DNA of 64,000 nt from Pseudomonas saudiphocaensis (GCF_000756775.1 NZ_CCSF01000001.1:310001-374000); one strand, 5' to 3'. Positions 39,060 to 48,982 are shown, counted from the stretch's first letter. A program made the numbers and translations. Notes: generated by a model not told the origin, from the letters alone.

Positions 39060-40484
39060 TTAATAAACGTCGCGATTGAACAGCAGGGCGGGAATGGTCC
39101 GGGCCAGGATGTAAATGTCGAACCAGACCGACCAGCGCTCGATGTAGTCCAGGTCGTACTCGACACGTTTTTCGATCTTTTCCAGAGTGTCGGTTTCGCC
39201 GCGATAGCCGTTGATCTGCGCCCAGCCGGTGATGCCCGGCTTGACCCGATGGCGTGCGGAGTATTCGGAGACGGCGTCTTCGAACAGCACGCCGGCGGCC
39301 TTGGTCGCGGTGGCGTGAGGGCGTGGGCCGACCATCGACATGCTGCCGAGGAACACGTTCAGCAGCTGTGGCAGCTCGTCGAGGCTGGTCTTGCGGATAA
39401 AGCGACCGACACGGGTGATGCGATCGTCGTCGCGGGTGGTCTGCCGTTCGGCGTTGGCATCCGAGCGGGCGTGGTACATGGAGCGGAACTTGTAGACCTC
39501 GATCAGACGGTTGTTGTAGCCGTAGCGTTTTTGCTTGAACAGGACCGGACCGGGGGAGTCGAGCTTGATCGCCAGAGCCACCAGCAGCATGACTGGTGCG
39601 GCCGCCAACAGGGCCAGGCTCGAGAGAACGATATCCTCAATGCGCTTGAAAACCGGCGACCAACCCCGCAGCGGCAGGTCCGAGGCAATCAGCGTAGGCA
39701 GGCCGGCCACCTCGGTGATGCGCTTGTTGGCATGACGGAAGGCGACCATGTCGGGCACCAGCAGAACGTTGACTGGCAGCTTGCGCAGCTCATTGATCAC
39801 CTGGCCGATGCGGCTGTCGGCAAACCAGGGCAGGGCGACCAGCACCTGGGTGACCTTTTCTTCGCGGATCATCTGCTCCAGGTCGCGGGTATTACCCAGC
39901 AACGGCAGGTTGGCGAGCTGCTTAGGCAACCGCTCCAGACGGTCGTCGATGAAGCCTAGAACGCCGGTGCGGATATCGCGATGGCTGGCAAGGTACTCGG
40001 CTACGCGCACACCGTTGTCGGTGCCGCCCAGAATCACTGCATTTTGCAGATACACGCCCTTGGCCATCAGGCGGCGGAACAGGGCAAGCATCAATATGCG
40101 TTCGGTACCGAAAAGGACGGCGCTGGTGAAGAACCAGAACGCCAGATGACCCGTTTCCAGGTAGCTGAACATCCCGAGGCCCTGATGCATGAAGATCAAC
40201 AGGCTGAACGCTGCTGCCCAAGCCACCAGCATGGTGCGAAAACGCAACAGGGTGCTGAACACCTCTTCGCTATAAATACCCACCGACTGGAAGATCACGA
40301 CGCTGATTACGCCGAAGAACGCCAGGAAGGTACTGAATGTACCGCCGCTGATGGGTAGGAACAGCAGGAGCAGCATGCCCGGCAGTACTGCGGTCAGTCC
40401 GTGAATCAGGCGAATGCTGGCAAGAAAGTAATCGACGAAACTGGGGTGGGCGTACTCAAGGGTTCCAACGGACTGTAAGCGCAT
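39060..40484 (-). CDS. Undecaprenyl-phosphate hexose-1-phosphate transferase, WcaJ/PslA type
   Basis: A 474-residue polyprenol-phosphate priming transferase, probably adding glucose-1-phosphate to undecaprenyl phosphate as the first assembly step. It has four N-terminal membrane segments (about 25-130), a Rossmann-like central domain ([18 protein letters not shown]), another hydrophobic segment near 280, and the catalytic C-terminal domain with [33 protein letters not shown] and [17 protein letters not shown]. Closest by memory to PslA of P. aeruginosa, but the rest of the locus is not psl. GGAAGGAGCCTTGT precedes ATG. It is the first gene of the locus. Confidence 0.9.
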   Translation of the reverse strand: MRLQSVGTLEYAHPSFVDYFLASIRLIHGLTAVLPGMLLLLFLPISGGTFSTFLAFFGVISVVIFQSVGIYSEEVFSTLLRFRTMLVAWAAAFSLLIFMHQGLGMFSYLETGHLAFWFFTSAVLFGTERILMLALFRRLMAKGVYLQNAVILGGTDNGVRVAEYLASHRDIRTGVLGFIDDRLERLPKQLANLPLLGNTRDLEQMIREEKVTQVLVALPWFADSRIGQVINELRKLPVNVLLVPDMVAFRHANKRITEVAGLPTLIASDLPLRGWSPVFKRIEDIVLSSLALLAAAPVMLLVALAIKLDSPGPVLFKQKRYGYNNRLIEVYKFRSMYHARSDANAERQTTRDDDRITRVGRFIRKTSLDELPQLLNVFLGSMSMVGPRPHATATKAAGVLFEDAVSEYSARHRVKPGITGWAQINGYRGETDTLEKIEKRVEYDLDYIERWSVWFDIYILARTIPALLFNRDVY

Positions 40485-40842
40485 ACAAGGCTCCTTCCTT
40501 CGGCTATTGTCAGCTCAATGTTCTCGTTCAAGTCGCTGCGTTCCTTGGATCTGCGTGACAGCACGCAGGCGCAACAAGCTGCAACGGGACAACTGCTCCG
40601 ACCGCCACCCGTGAAATGAGTTCAGCGTATGAGTGCAAAGTGCTGTTTTGTTGGCACCTTTATATCTGGTAGCTCAAGTCATTGAAATTAAAGGGATAAA
40701 ACTTTTGTTTGTACTTGCTTCGCGAGATTTTCTGACTGCCGGTCGACATGTGGCGATGACAGTCGGAACGAGTGCTGCAGCGTTCACAACTTCTTGACGG
40801 CCGGCGAGTCCTACCTGTCGTTCAATTACAGGAAGCATGGCC
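40485..40842. promoter_or_regulatory. Divergent promoter region of the exopolysaccharide locus and yegS
   Basis: A 358-bp gap with an AT-rich core (about 40640-40730) suited to promoters. CTGCGTGACAGCACGCAG (40551-40568) is a perfect 7-bp-arm hairpin in the presumed leader of the minus-strand locus. GGCGGTCGGAG on the minus strand near 40610 begins like the RfaH ops element (GGCGGTAG) but then departs. No coding sequence is seen, and no confident -35/-10 pair can be called. Confidence 0.45.
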
Positions 40843-41751
40843 ATGAACGTATCCGGGGCGTTGCTGATTCTTCATGGAAAACAGGCGCTCAACGACGAAG
40901 TGCGGGCAGCAGTCAACGCCTGGCGTGAGCTGGGTCGGAATTTGGCGGTGCGCGTGACATGGGAACCCGGTGATACTCGCCGTATAGTTCAGCAGGCGCT
41001 GGATGAGGGTTACCGCACTCTGGTTGCCGGCGGTGGCGACGGCACACTGCGTGAAGTGGCGCAGGCACTGCTTGAAAGCGGTATTGACGCCAGCCTGGCA
41101 GTGATGCCGTTGGGCACTGCCAATGACTTCGCCCACGCCGCCGGCATCTCTCTGGAGCCCTTGGAAGCCCTGGCCTTGCTGGAGCGCGTGCCGACACCCG
41201 TTGACGTCGGTGAGATGAATGGCGAGCCGTTCGTCAATATGACCACCGGTGGCTTTGGCTCGAAAGTGACGGCCAATACCTCGGAAGAGCTGAAAAAGGT
41301 CCTCGGTGGCAGCGCTTATCTGCTGACAGGGCTCACCCGATTCAATGAAATCAGTTCGGCCTGGGGCCGCTTTACCGGGCCGGATTTCACTTGGGAGGGG
41401 GATTTTCTCGCAATGGGCGTCGGTAATGGACGTCAGTCGGGGGGAGGGCAAGTGCTGTGTCCCCAGGCGATGATGGACGATGGATTGCTCGACTTGTGCA
41501 TCATTCCGGCGCCGGCCGATACGGTGGGCACACTGGGCACCCTGCTGAGCGGCGGTCTGCTGGGTATCGAAAGTGTTTCCGTAAATGCGCGGCTGCCCTG
41601 GCTTGAAATCGAGGCCCCGGAAGAGATCGATATCAACCTCGATGGTGAACCGGCAGCGGCGAAGCACATGCGCTTCTCAGTGCGCTCCAAGGCCTTGCGG
41701 CTACACTTGCCCGAATCCTCCCCATTGCTCAGTGATTCCAGCATCCAATAG
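40843..41751 (+). CDS. yegS: YegS-like lipid kinase
   Basis: A 302-residue member of the diacylglycerol/sphingosine kinase superfamily. YegS proteins phosphorylate lipids such as phosphatidylglycerol in vitro, near the inner membrane. The ATP-binding motif is LVAGGGDGTLREVAQAL (about 60), followed by MPLGTANDFAHA (about 88) and the C-terminal beta-sandwich with LDINLDGEP-like IDINLDGEPAAAK. The start is ATG 40843, because GGAAG at 40831-40835 is correctly spaced for it and too close to ATG 40837. It is divergent from the polysaccharide locus. Confidence 0.9.
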   Translation: MNVSGALLILHGKQALNDEVRAAVNAWRELGRNLAVRVTWEPGDTRRIVQQALDEGYRTLVAGGGDGTLREVAQALLESGIDASLAVMPLGTANDFAHAAGISLEPLEALALLERVPTPVDVGEMNGEPFVNMTTGGFGSKVTANTSEELKKVLGGSAYLLTGLTRFNEISSAWGRFTGPDFTWEGDFLAMGVGNGRQSGGGQVLCPQAMMDDGLLDLCIIPAPADTVGTLGTLLSGGLLGIESVSVNARLPWLEIEAPEEIDINLDGEPAAAKHMRFSVRSKALRLHLPESSPLLSDSSIQ

Positions 41752-41915
41752 AAGTGCTTGATGTGCGGTTGACGCAGCAGCGATAAGCGTGATGGCATTG
41801 CGCTATTGGCTGCTCGGGCCGATCATGGCAAGACAAAATCGGCGGTGGGCCCATTAAGCGTCGGGCCTGGCTGCCGATAGCCTCCATGTCCCGTATTCAG
41901 CAAGGAGCCAACCCC

Positions 41916-42848
41916 ATGGCCGGCATTCTCGATTCAGTCGATCAACGCACTCGCTTGGTGGGCCAGAATCGCCTGGAAATCCTCATGTTCAGGCTCGCGG
42001 GCCGGCAGAAGTTCGCCATCAACGTGTTCAAGGTGCAGGAAGTGGTCCGGCTGCCGAAAATGACGCTGATGCCGCATCGCCATGGCTCGGTCTGTGGCGT
42101 GGTCAACCTGCGTGGGCAGACGCTGCCGGTGATCGACCTGTCGCGAGCCATTGGCCTGCGCCCGCTGGTCCCTGATGAGAACAGCACCATCATCGTTACC
42201 GAGTACAACCGCTCGGTGCAGGCCTTTCTGGTCGGTGGGGTGGACCGTATCCTCAACCTCAACTGGGAAGAGGTGCTGCCGCCTCCCTCCACAGCAGGGC
42301 GCCAGCATTACCTGACGGCCATCACCAAGGTGGATGAGGAACTGGTTGAAGTCATTGATGTGGAAAAGGTGCTTGCGGAGATCGTGCCTTACAACAGCAG
42401 CATTTCCCCGGAGCGCCTCGCCGATCCGGTGCTCGAGCGTGCCAGGGGCCGCGAAGTGCTCTGTGTTGATGACTCCAATGTTGCTCTGGCGCAGTTGCGC
42501 GAGACCCTGGGTCAGCTCGGCATTACCGTGCACTCGGCCAGTGACGGTCTGAAAGGCCTGAACAAGCTCAAGTCGTGGGCCGATGCCGGCGAGGTGCTGA
42601 CCGACAAACTGCTGATGGTCTTCACCGATGCCGAAATGCCGGAAATGGACGGCTATCGCCTCACGACCGAGATTCGCGAGGACCCGCGCCTGCGTGATCT
42701 GTACGTTGTCCTGCACACCTCGCTGTCGGGCAGCTTCAACCTGGCGATGGTGAAAAAGGTTGGCTGCGACAACTTCCTCTCCAAGTTCCAGCCAGAGAAG
42801 CTGGTTGATGTTGTTCGCGAGCGTTTGCTGCAGGATGAGCCTACTTAA
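41916..42848 (+). CDS. cheV: Chemotaxis protein CheV (CheW-receiver fusion)
   Basis: A 310-residue coupling protein linking chemoreceptors to the CheA kinase. The N-terminal CheW domain (about 18-150) has KFAINVFKVQEVVRLP and VNLRGQTLPVIDLSRAIG. The C-terminal receiver domain (about 178-305) starts EVLCVDDSNVAL, has the phospho-acceptor Asp in MVFTDAEMPEMDGY and the conserved Lys in FLSKFQPEKL. AAGGAGCC 6 bases before ATG 41916 defines the start; an earlier in-frame ATG at 41886 is rejected. No other chemotaxis genes adjoin it. Confidence 0.95.
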   Translation: MAGILDSVDQRTRLVGQNRLEILMFRLAGRQKFAINVFKVQEVVRLPKMTLMPHRHGSVCGVVNLRGQTLPVIDLSRAIGLRPLVPDENSTIIVTEYNRSVQAFLVGGVDRILNLNWEEVLPPPSTAGRQHYLTAITKVDEELVEVIDVEKVLAEIVPYNSSISPERLADPVLERARGREVLCVDDSNVALAQLRETLGQLGITVHSASDGLKGLNKLKSWADAGEVLTDKLLMVFTDAEMPEMDGYRLTTEIREDPRLRDLYVVLHTSLSGSFNLAMVKKVGCDNFLSKFQPEKLVDVVRERLLQDEPT

Positions 42849-42876
42849 CCGAATGAACTGAACGTCGAGGGCGCCC

Positions 42877-43680
42877 ATGCAGCTGTCAGCACTCTATCGC
42901 TACCCCCTTAAATCTGGCGCGGGTGAACGGCTCGAACAGGCTTATTGCGGCCCTCTTGGCTTGCACGGCGATCGCCGCTGGATGCTGATTGATGCAACCA
43001 ACGGGCGCTTTCTCACTCAGCGCTCGGTGCCGTCCATGGCACTGCTGCAAGTGCGCTGGCAGGGTGAAGAGGGTGTGCGGCTGAGTGCGCCTGGCATGGC
43101 TGAGCTTGCAGTGCCGGTGCCGATGTCCTCGGCAGCGTTGCGTGGTGCCTTTATCTGGCGTGAGGTGGTGCGGGTGCCGGATTGCGGCGACGATGCGGCT
43201 CAGTGGCTGAGCGACTTTCTTGGTCGTGCGGTGCGCCTGGTGTACCTGCCGGAAAGCGACGCCATTCAAGTGGATCTGACCTACGCCCGGGACGGTGAGC
43301 TCACCGCGTTCACTGACGGCTTTCCCTTTATGCTGATCGGGCAGGCGTCACTGGACGACCTGTGCGCCAGGATCGGCAGGCCGCTGGAAATGCTGCGTTT
43401 CCGGCCCAGTCTGGTGGTGGCCGGCGCCGAGCCCTACGCCGAGGACAGCTGGAAACGCATTCGCATCGGCACCGTGGAGTTTCGCGTGGTCAAGCCCTGC
43501 ACTCGCTGCGCGATTCCGATCCTCGATCCGGCAACGGCGCAGCGTAGCCCCGATATGGAGCCCATGGCGACGCTGCTGACCTATCGCAAGGGCAGAGACG
43601 GCGTGTTCTTCGGGCAGAACCTAATCGCCGAAGGTAGCGGCCCGCTGGTCGAAGGCATGCCGGTGGAAGTCCTCGAGTAA
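42877..43680 (+). CDS. MOSC domain protein, YcbX-like
   Basis: A 267-residue protein with an N-terminal MOSC beta-barrel (LSALYRYPLKSGAGERLEQA, GLHGDRRWMLID) and a MOSC domain (about 110-265). Its Cys-containing motif VVKPCTRCAIPILDP resembles the molybdenum-cofactor-binding cysteine of YcbX/mARC enzymes, which reduce N-hydroxylated compounds. No C-terminal ferredoxin domain is present, unlike E. coli YcbX, so an external electron donor would be needed. It follows cheV by 28 bases and is convergent with slt, 6 bases between the stops. Confidence 0.85.
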   Translation: MQLSALYRYPLKSGAGERLEQAYCGPLGLHGDRRWMLIDATNGRFLTQRSVPSMALLQVRWQGEEGVRLSAPGMAELAVPVPMSSAALRGAFIWREVVRVPDCGDDAAQWLSDFLGRAVRLVYLPESDAIQVDLTYARDGELTAFTDGFPFMLIGQASLDDLCARIGRPLEMLRFRPSLVVAGAEPYAEDSWKRIRIGTVEFRVVKPCTRCAIPILDPATAQRSPDMEPMATLLTYRKGRDGVFFGQNLIAEGSGPLVEGMPVEVLE

Positions 43681-43686
43681 GTCGCC

Positions 43687-45615
43687 TCACTGCGTATCGA
43701 AATAACGCTCGTGCCACTCGACCAGTGGCTGTGGGGCGTTGAGCTTCTGTCCGTAGATCACTGAGTAGGTGAGCACGTTCTGAACATACTGGCGGGTTTC
43801 ATCGAAGGGGATGTTTTCCACCCAGACGTCGAAGGGCAGGTGTTCGGCGTTTTTTAGCCACTGGCGCACCCGACCGGGCCCTGCGTTGTAGGCAGCCGAG
43901 GCCAGCACCCGATTGCCCTTGAACTGCCCGTAGATCTGGCTGAGGTAGGCCGTACCCAGCTGAATATTGGTGTTGGGGTTGAGGACCTGCTGGTGCGATG
44001 ACAATGGAATGTTGAAGCGTTTGGCGGTTTCCTTGGCAGTTGCAGGCATCAGCTGCATCAGGCCGGTGGCGCCCACGTGGGAGCGCGCGTCGGCCATGAA
44101 GCCGCTCTCCTGACGGGTGATCGCGAATGCCCAGCTGGGATGGATGTCCCGCGCCTTGGCGGCTTGGAGCAGGCTATTGCGGTGGGCCATGGGGAAGCGG
44201 ATATCCAGGTCGTCCCAATATTGCGCTTGGCTGATGGTACGGATTGCCGGGAAATACCACTCCATGTCATAGGCCAGGCGGGCCTGGGCGACCAGCTCCT
44301 CGCGGCTGAATAGGCGGCTGACGTGGTACCACTCGCGGCGACCGTCGACGATTTGCCCACGGGCATGGAATTCCAGTGCGCGACGAATGCCGGCGGTGTT
44401 ACGCACCTTGCGCACCACCTTGGGGTCCAGCTTCATTGGCTGGTGATTGAAGGCGTAGGGCGCCTGGATGCGATCAGCGGACAAAAACCCGTAGAAATCA
44501 CGCTCGGTGGATACCGGCTGATAAAGCAGCGCTGCCTGCTTGTTGTTGGGTTGAGCCAGCTCTAGGCTGCGAGCCTTCCAGTAGCGCCAGCGATTGCTGT
44601 TGGCCAGCTCGTCCGGAAAACGCTGGGTCAGGGTATGCGCTTCTTCCCAGCGACCCAGGCGCAGCAGCAGGCGCGCGCGCCATTCGCTGACCGTATTGTC
44701 GCGAAGTTGCGGATCGTATTCGGCCATTACCGACAGCGCGCGCGGATCGAAGCGCTTGGCCAAGGTAAGGCCGATCTGCCGGGCGATGGCGACCTTTTCT
44801 TCCGACGAAAACGAAAGACGGCGGGCATAGCCGTCGAGCAGCGCCAGTGCCTGCTCGGGGTCCTGTCGCGCCAGGCGGCGCAGGCCAATCGAGACGATGT
44901 CTGCGGTGGTCTGGTTGGTTGCGGCAAAACGTTCAGGCTGTTTCAGCAGTTGCGGCTTCTGCGCCACCTCGATCAGGCGTTCACCCTGAGCCTTGAGCGT
45001 TGGCAGGCTTTTCGCCAGAAAGGCGGCCAGGCCGTAATTGCCGCTTTCGACTGCCAGCTTGAGGCGCTGCCAGCGCAGCTCCTCGGTGAGTTGGCCGGCT
45101 GCGCTCCAACGCTCGAACAGCGGGTCGCAGGCATTGTGCTGCGACTTGCCTACCAGCCAGAGCCGCTGAGCCGTGGCGTAGCCTTCTTGTACCTGGCCAT
45201 TGCTGAGCTGGTACTGGCCGTACAGGCAGTCCAGCTCGGCAAAATTCATCTTGGGATCGTAGTGGCGAACGAAGGGCTGCCAATCGTTACGCGCGGCCAG
45301 CAGGCGCAGCCAGCGCAGTTTCATCCAGCTGATCTGCGGCAGGTCGCCATGCTCGGCGAGAAATTTTTCGACCTCGGTATTGCTGGCAGACTTCAGCCGT
45401 GCGGTCAGGTCGTCATAGGCCAGGTACGGCTCGAGCGGATAGTCGCGCAGGGCACTGGCGTAACGCCGGTAGGGCCCGTTGTCACCTTTGGCCAACGCCT
45501 GCTTGGCTTCGTCGTAATAGCGACGTTGTTGTTCGAGGTTGGCGGCGTGGGCGTTTTGAAAGGTTACGGTAGCGAGGAGCAGGCAAAAACAGAAACTGGA
45601 GAGGCGACCGCGCAT
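43687..45615 (-). CDS. slt: Soluble lytic murein transglycosylase Slt
   Basis: A 642-residue periplasmic enzyme (Slt70 type) that cleaves peptidoglycan glycan strands with formation of 1,6-anhydroMurNAc. A signal peptide (about 1-24, ending NAHAAN) leads a long superhelical U/L-domain. The C-terminal GH23 catalytic domain has the catalytic Glu in AITRQESGFMADARS (about 493), then GATGLMQLMPATAKETA and ASAAYNAGPGRV. Its products feed the NagZ recycling pathway encoded elsewhere in this window. CGGAAGTATC precedes the ATG; it is divergent from uup. Confidence 0.94.
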   Translation of the reverse strand: MRGRLSSFCFCLLLATVTFQNAHAANLEQQRRYYDEAKQALAKGDNGPYRRYASALRDYPLEPYLAYDDLTARLKSASNTEVEKFLAEHGDLPQISWMKLRWLRLLAARNDWQPFVRHYDPKMNFAELDCLYGQYQLSNGQVQEGYATAQRLWLVGKSQHNACDPLFERWSAAGQLTEELRWQRLKLAVESGNYGLAAFLAKSLPTLKAQGERLIEVAQKPQLLKQPERFAATNQTTADIVSIGLRRLARQDPEQALALLDGYARRLSFSSEEKVAIARQIGLTLAKRFDPRALSVMAEYDPQLRDNTVSEWRARLLLRLGRWEEAHTLTQRFPDELANSNRWRYWKARSLELAQPNNKQAALLYQPVSTERDFYGFLSADRIQAPYAFNHQPMKLDPKVVRKVRNTAGIRRALEFHARGQIVDGRREWYHVSRLFSREELVAQARLAYDMEWYFPAIRTISQAQYWDDLDIRFPMAHRNSLLQAAKARDIHPSWAFAITRQESGFMADARSHVGATGLMQLMPATAKETAKRFNIPLSSHQQVLNPNTNIQLGTAYLSQIYGQFKGNRVLASAAYNAGPGRVRQWLKNAEHLPFDVWVENIPFDETRQYVQNVLTYSVIYGQKLNAPQPLVEWHERYFDTQ

Positions 45616-45828
45616 GATACTTCCGGAGACGGGCAGGGAGGGGTGTTTGGCGGCTAGCTTAGCGTGGCCAGTCAGCTAGTTAAACGCGGATTAAGCTCTT
45701 GAAACAAACAAAGCCGACCTTCCGATGAAGGGGCATCCGCTCCGGCTGTAGCGACCTCCGGCCTGGGGCCGCCCGGTTAGTTTTTTGGCGGTCTGCTAGA
45801 ATGCGCGCCCAGTTTTCCGGAGGTAGTC

Positions 45829-47748
45829 ATGACCCTGCTCAAGTTGACCGATGTGTCCCTCGCCTACGGCACTCATCCCCTGCTCGACGGGGTGTCCTGG
45901 CAGATTGCGCGAGGTGAGCGGGTTTGCATCATCGGCCGCAACGGCACGGGCAAGTCCAGCATGCTGAGTCTGGTAAAGGGCAGCCAGCTGCCGGATGACG
46001 GCGAAATCTGGCGGGCGCCTGGATTGAAAATCGGCGAGCTGCCCCAGGAGTTGCCGCAGGCCGACGAGCGTACCGTATTCGACGTTGTGGCCGAAGGTCT
46101 GTCCGGCGTCGGCCAGTTGCTTGCTGAGTACCACCACCTGAGCCAGAACATTCGCGATGATGCCGACCTGGAAAAGCTCATGCATGTTCAGCAGGAGCTG
46201 GAAGCAAAGGACGGCTGGCGCCTGCAACAGCTGGTCGACAGCACCCTTAGCCGCCTGCAGCTGCCGGCCGAGAAGACCCTGGCCGAGCTGTCCGGAGGTT
46301 GGCGTCGGCGTGTGCTGCTGGCTCAAGCGCTGGTTTCAGAGCCAGACCTCCTGCTGCTGGACGAGCCTACCAACCACTTGGATATCGGTGCTATCGCCTG
46401 GCTGGAAGAGGCGCTGCTGGGTTTCAACGGCGCCGTGCTGTTCATTACCCACGACCGTGCCTTTCTGCAGAGCCTGGCCACGCGCATCCTGGAGCTCGAC
46501 CGCGGGCACATGATCGACTGGAACGGCGATTACGCAAGCTTCCTGGTGCACAAGGAGCAGCAGATGGCGGCTGAAGAAACCGCCAACGCGCTGTTCGACA
46601 AGAAGCTGGCCCAGGAGGAGGTCTGGATTCGTCAGGGTATCAAGGCCCGCCGTACCCGCAACGAGGGGCGGGTACGGGCGCTCAAGGCACTGCGAGCTGA
46701 ACGCAGCGAGCGTCGCGAGCGCCAGGGCAAGGCCAATATCCAGATCGAGGCGGCGGAGAAGTCCGGCAAGCAGGTGATCGTCGTTGAGCATGTGAGCTTC
46801 GCTCACCCGGGTGGCGAACCGCTGATACGGGACTTTTCCATGGTCCTGCAGCGCAGCGACCGCATCGGCCTGCTGGGCGCCAATGGCACCGGCAAGACTA
46901 CTCTGCTCAAGCTGCTGCTGGGCGAACTGCAGCCAACCAGCGGCAAGGTGGAGGCTGGGACCAAACTGGAAGTGGCGTATTTCGACCAGTTACGTCACCA
47001 GCTGGACCTGGAAAAGACCGTTATCGACAACGTCGCCGAGGGCCGCGACTTCATTACCATCGATGGTCAGAACCGCCATGTGCTGAGCTATCTGGGCGAC
47101 TTCCTCTTCAGCCCACAGCGTGCGCGTACACCGGTAAAAGCCTTGTCCGGTGGGGAGCGGGCACGACTCTTGCTCGCAAGACTGTTCAGTAAGCCGGCGA
47201 ACCTGCTGGTGCTCGACGAACCGACCAACGACCTCGACGTAGAAACCCTGGAGTTGCTTGAAGAAGTCCTGGCGAGCTTCCAGGGCACCGTACTGATTGT
47301 CAGCCACGACCGTGCGTTTCTCGATAACGTGGTGACCAGCACTCTGGTATTCGAAGGCAAGGGTGTGGTACGTGAATATGTCGGTGGTTACGAGGACTGG
47401 CTGCGCCAGGGTGGTTCGCCACGTTTGCTTGGGGTTGCCGAGACTCAGGCTGAAGCGAAGGAAGCCAAGGCTGAAACTGTTGCAGTACCTGTTACAGAAG
47501 CACCGCCGGTTAAAGAAGCCGCGCCGGTAAAGAAGAAACTCAGCTACAAGCTGCAGCGTGAGCTGGAGGCGCTACCCGAGCAGATCGATGAGCTGGAACA
47601 GGCCATCGAAGCGCTGCAGGTGGAAATCTCGGATGCGAGTTTCTATCAGCAGCCTGCTGAAACCACGGCTGCGGTTCTGGCCCGGTTGGAAAGCTTGCAG
47701 CAGGAACTGGATGGCTTGCTGGAGCGCTGGGCCGAACTGGAAGGCTGA
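45829..47748 (+). CDS. uup: ABC-F ATPase Uup
   Basis: A 639-residue ABC-F protein without membrane domains. It has two nucleotide-binding domains: Walker A GRNGTGKSS (about 36) with signature LSGGWRRRVLLAQAL and LLLDEPTNHLD, and Walker A GANGTGKTT (about 351) with LSGGERARLLLARLF and LVLDEPTNDLD. A charged linker lies between them. A C-terminal coiled coil (about 565-639) of the Uup type binds DNA. Uup affects transposon excision and acts on ribosomes or branched DNA. TCCGGAGGTAGTC precedes ATG. Confidence 0.94.
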   Translation: MTLLKLTDVSLAYGTHPLLDGVSWQIARGERVCIIGRNGTGKSSMLSLVKGSQLPDDGEIWRAPGLKIGELPQELPQADERTVFDVVAEGLSGVGQLLAEYHHLSQNIRDDADLEKLMHVQQELEAKDGWRLQQLVDSTLSRLQLPAEKTLAELSGGWRRRVLLAQALVSEPDLLLLDEPTNHLDIGAIAWLEEALLGFNGAVLFITHDRAFLQSLATRILELDRGHMIDWNGDYASFLVHKEQQMAAEETANALFDKKLAQEEVWIRQGIKARRTRNEGRVRALKALRAERSERRERQGKANIQIEAAEKSGKQVIVVEHVSFAHPGGEPLIRDFSMVLQRSDRIGLLGANGTGKTTLLKLLLGELQPTSGKVEAGTKLEVAYFDQLRHQLDLEKTVIDNVAEGRDFITIDGQNRHVLSYLGDFLFSPQRARTPVKALSGGERARLLLARLFSKPANLLVLDEPTNDLDVETLELLEEVLASFQGTVLIVSHDRAFLDNVVTSTLVFEGKGVVREYVGGYEDWLRQGGSPRLLGVAETQAEAKEAKAETVAVPVTEAPPVKEAAPVKKKLSYKLQRELEALPEQIDELEQAIEALQVEISDASFYQQPAETTAAVLARLESLQQELDGLLERWAELEG

Positions 47749-47848
47749 TCGACCAGCGATACCGCATGGCGTTTGAGTTGGATCAATGCGACCCATGACA
47801 GGTCGTATTTAATGGATGATGTAGGTTCGCCATCATTGCGGAGCGTAA

Positions 47849-48541
47849 ATGGCCATCGAATATCGCATCACTCTGGATGATGAGCACAGTTTCAGTTACC
47901 GCATCGAAATGGATCGCGGGTATGACAGGGAAGTAGCTGTCCAGGCGCCAAAATGGACGCGTCTCGAGCATCAGCGTTGCGTTAACTGCCCGCTGAGCCG
48001 GGACGAGTTCAGCCACTGCCCGGCGGCGGTGGATTTGCATCGCGTGATCGAAGACTTTCAGGGTCTGCCAGCCGTGCAGAAGGCGCGAGTCTGGGTGCGC
48101 ACGCCGGAGCGTGAGTACAACAAGATGGTCGGGCTGGACGAGGGCTTACGTGCGTTGCTGGGCGTGATCATGGCGACCAGCGCCTGCCCGGTTCTGCGAA
48201 CACTCCGGCCGATGGCACAGCAGCACCTGCCTTTTGCCAGCAATCACGAGTTTGTACTGCGAGCCGTTTCCCTTTATCTGGCCAGGCAGTATTTCAACCT
48301 GCGCGAAGGGCGGCATGCCGACTGGGAGTTGCGTGGGTTGGTGCGCTCGTTCCAACAGCTACAATTGGTCAATCAGGCTTTCTGGCAGCGTATTCATGAC
48401 ACCTGTCACGGCGACTCCAACCTGAAAGCCTTTCTTACCTTCTTTTCCATGGCATCGAGCCTGACCTACTCCCTGGAAACCCAGTTGCAGAAGATCAGGC
48501 CTTTGGTCATGTCTGCCGGAGAGGGTGTCGAAGTCGCCTGA
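47849..48541 (+). CDS. Conserved hypothetical protein with a Cys cluster
   Basis: A 230-residue protein not assigned to a known family with confidence. The N-terminal half has beta-strand character (AIEYRITLDDEHSFSYRIEMD), then a possible metal site CVNCPLSRDEFSHC (CX2CX9C). The second half is helical. No signal or membrane segments are present. GGAGCGTAA precedes the ATG. Its TGA stop and that of the convergent universal stress gene meet in TGATCA. I recall a similar gene near uup in P. aeruginosa. Confidence 0.8.
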   Translation: MAIEYRITLDDEHSFSYRIEMDRGYDREVAVQAPKWTRLEHQRCVNCPLSRDEFSHCPAAVDLHRVIEDFQGLPAVQKARVWVRTPEREYNKMVGLDEGLRALLGVIMATSACPVLRTLRPMAQQHLPFASNHEFVLRAVSLYLARQYFNLREGRHADWELRGLVRSFQQLQLVNQAFWQRIHDTCHGDSNLKAFLTFFSMASSLTYSLETQLQKIRPLVMSAGEGVEVA

Positions 48542-48982
48542 TCACTCGGCCTTTTTCAGGCGCACGGCGAGCACATCGCATGGGGCGCCGTGAAGGACGT
48601 CATTGGCGGTTGAACCCAGCAGCAGTGCCAGACCATGACGGCCATGGCTGCCTACCACGATCAGGTCACAGTCATTTTCCTTGGCCAGGCGGTGGATCTC
48701 CTGTCGAGGCTGCCCGTAAGCCAGGTGCTGCTGCTCCGGAGTCAGGCCAGGGTAGCGGTCGGCAAAGCTTGCGATACGCTCGCGAGCCTGGTCGAACTGC
48801 TGTTGCTGGAGCATGGACAAATCCATCGGAACATCGCCACCGAACGCCATGGCCATCGGTTCGATGACATGCACCAGCGCCAGCTTGGCGTTGCTCGCGG
48901 TCGCCAGAGCCTGGGCCCGCGCGACGAGCGGATGGCACTCGTCGTTAAGGTCGGTAGCGACCAGAATATGATGGTAGTTCAT
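48542..48982 (-). CDS. Universal stress protein UspA family
   Basis: A 146-residue single-domain Usp. MNYHHILVATDLNDE opens the Rossmann-like fold, and the ATP-binding signature is CDLIVVGSHGRHGLALLLGSTANDVLHGAPCDVLAV (GX2GX9GS type), with LVHVIEPM in the second strand. The protein is cytoplasmic and probably dimeric, induced in stationary phase or stress in most species. AGGAGAATAATC before ATG 48982 fixes the start; the 59 upstream in-frame codons are not coding. Confidence 0.92.
   Translation of the reverse strand: MNYHHILVATDLNDECHPLVARAQALATASNAKLALVHVIEPMAMAFGGDVPMDLSMLQQQQFDQARERIASFADRYPGLTPEQQHLAYGQPRQEIHRLAKENDCDLIVVGSHGRHGLALLLGSTANDVLHGAPCDVLAVRLKKAE

Noticed and set aside
40600-40625. 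GGCGGTCGGAG on the minus strand as an RfaH ops element in the leader of the polysaccharide locus
   Set aside because: The first six bases match the ops core, but the rest does not, and no surrounding JUMPStart sequence is present.
48539-48544. Fused stop codons of two convergent genes in TGATCA as a possible overlap or frameshift
   Set aside because: Both stops are correct and normal. The palindrome simply provides TGA on each strand, with no sign of sequencing error.
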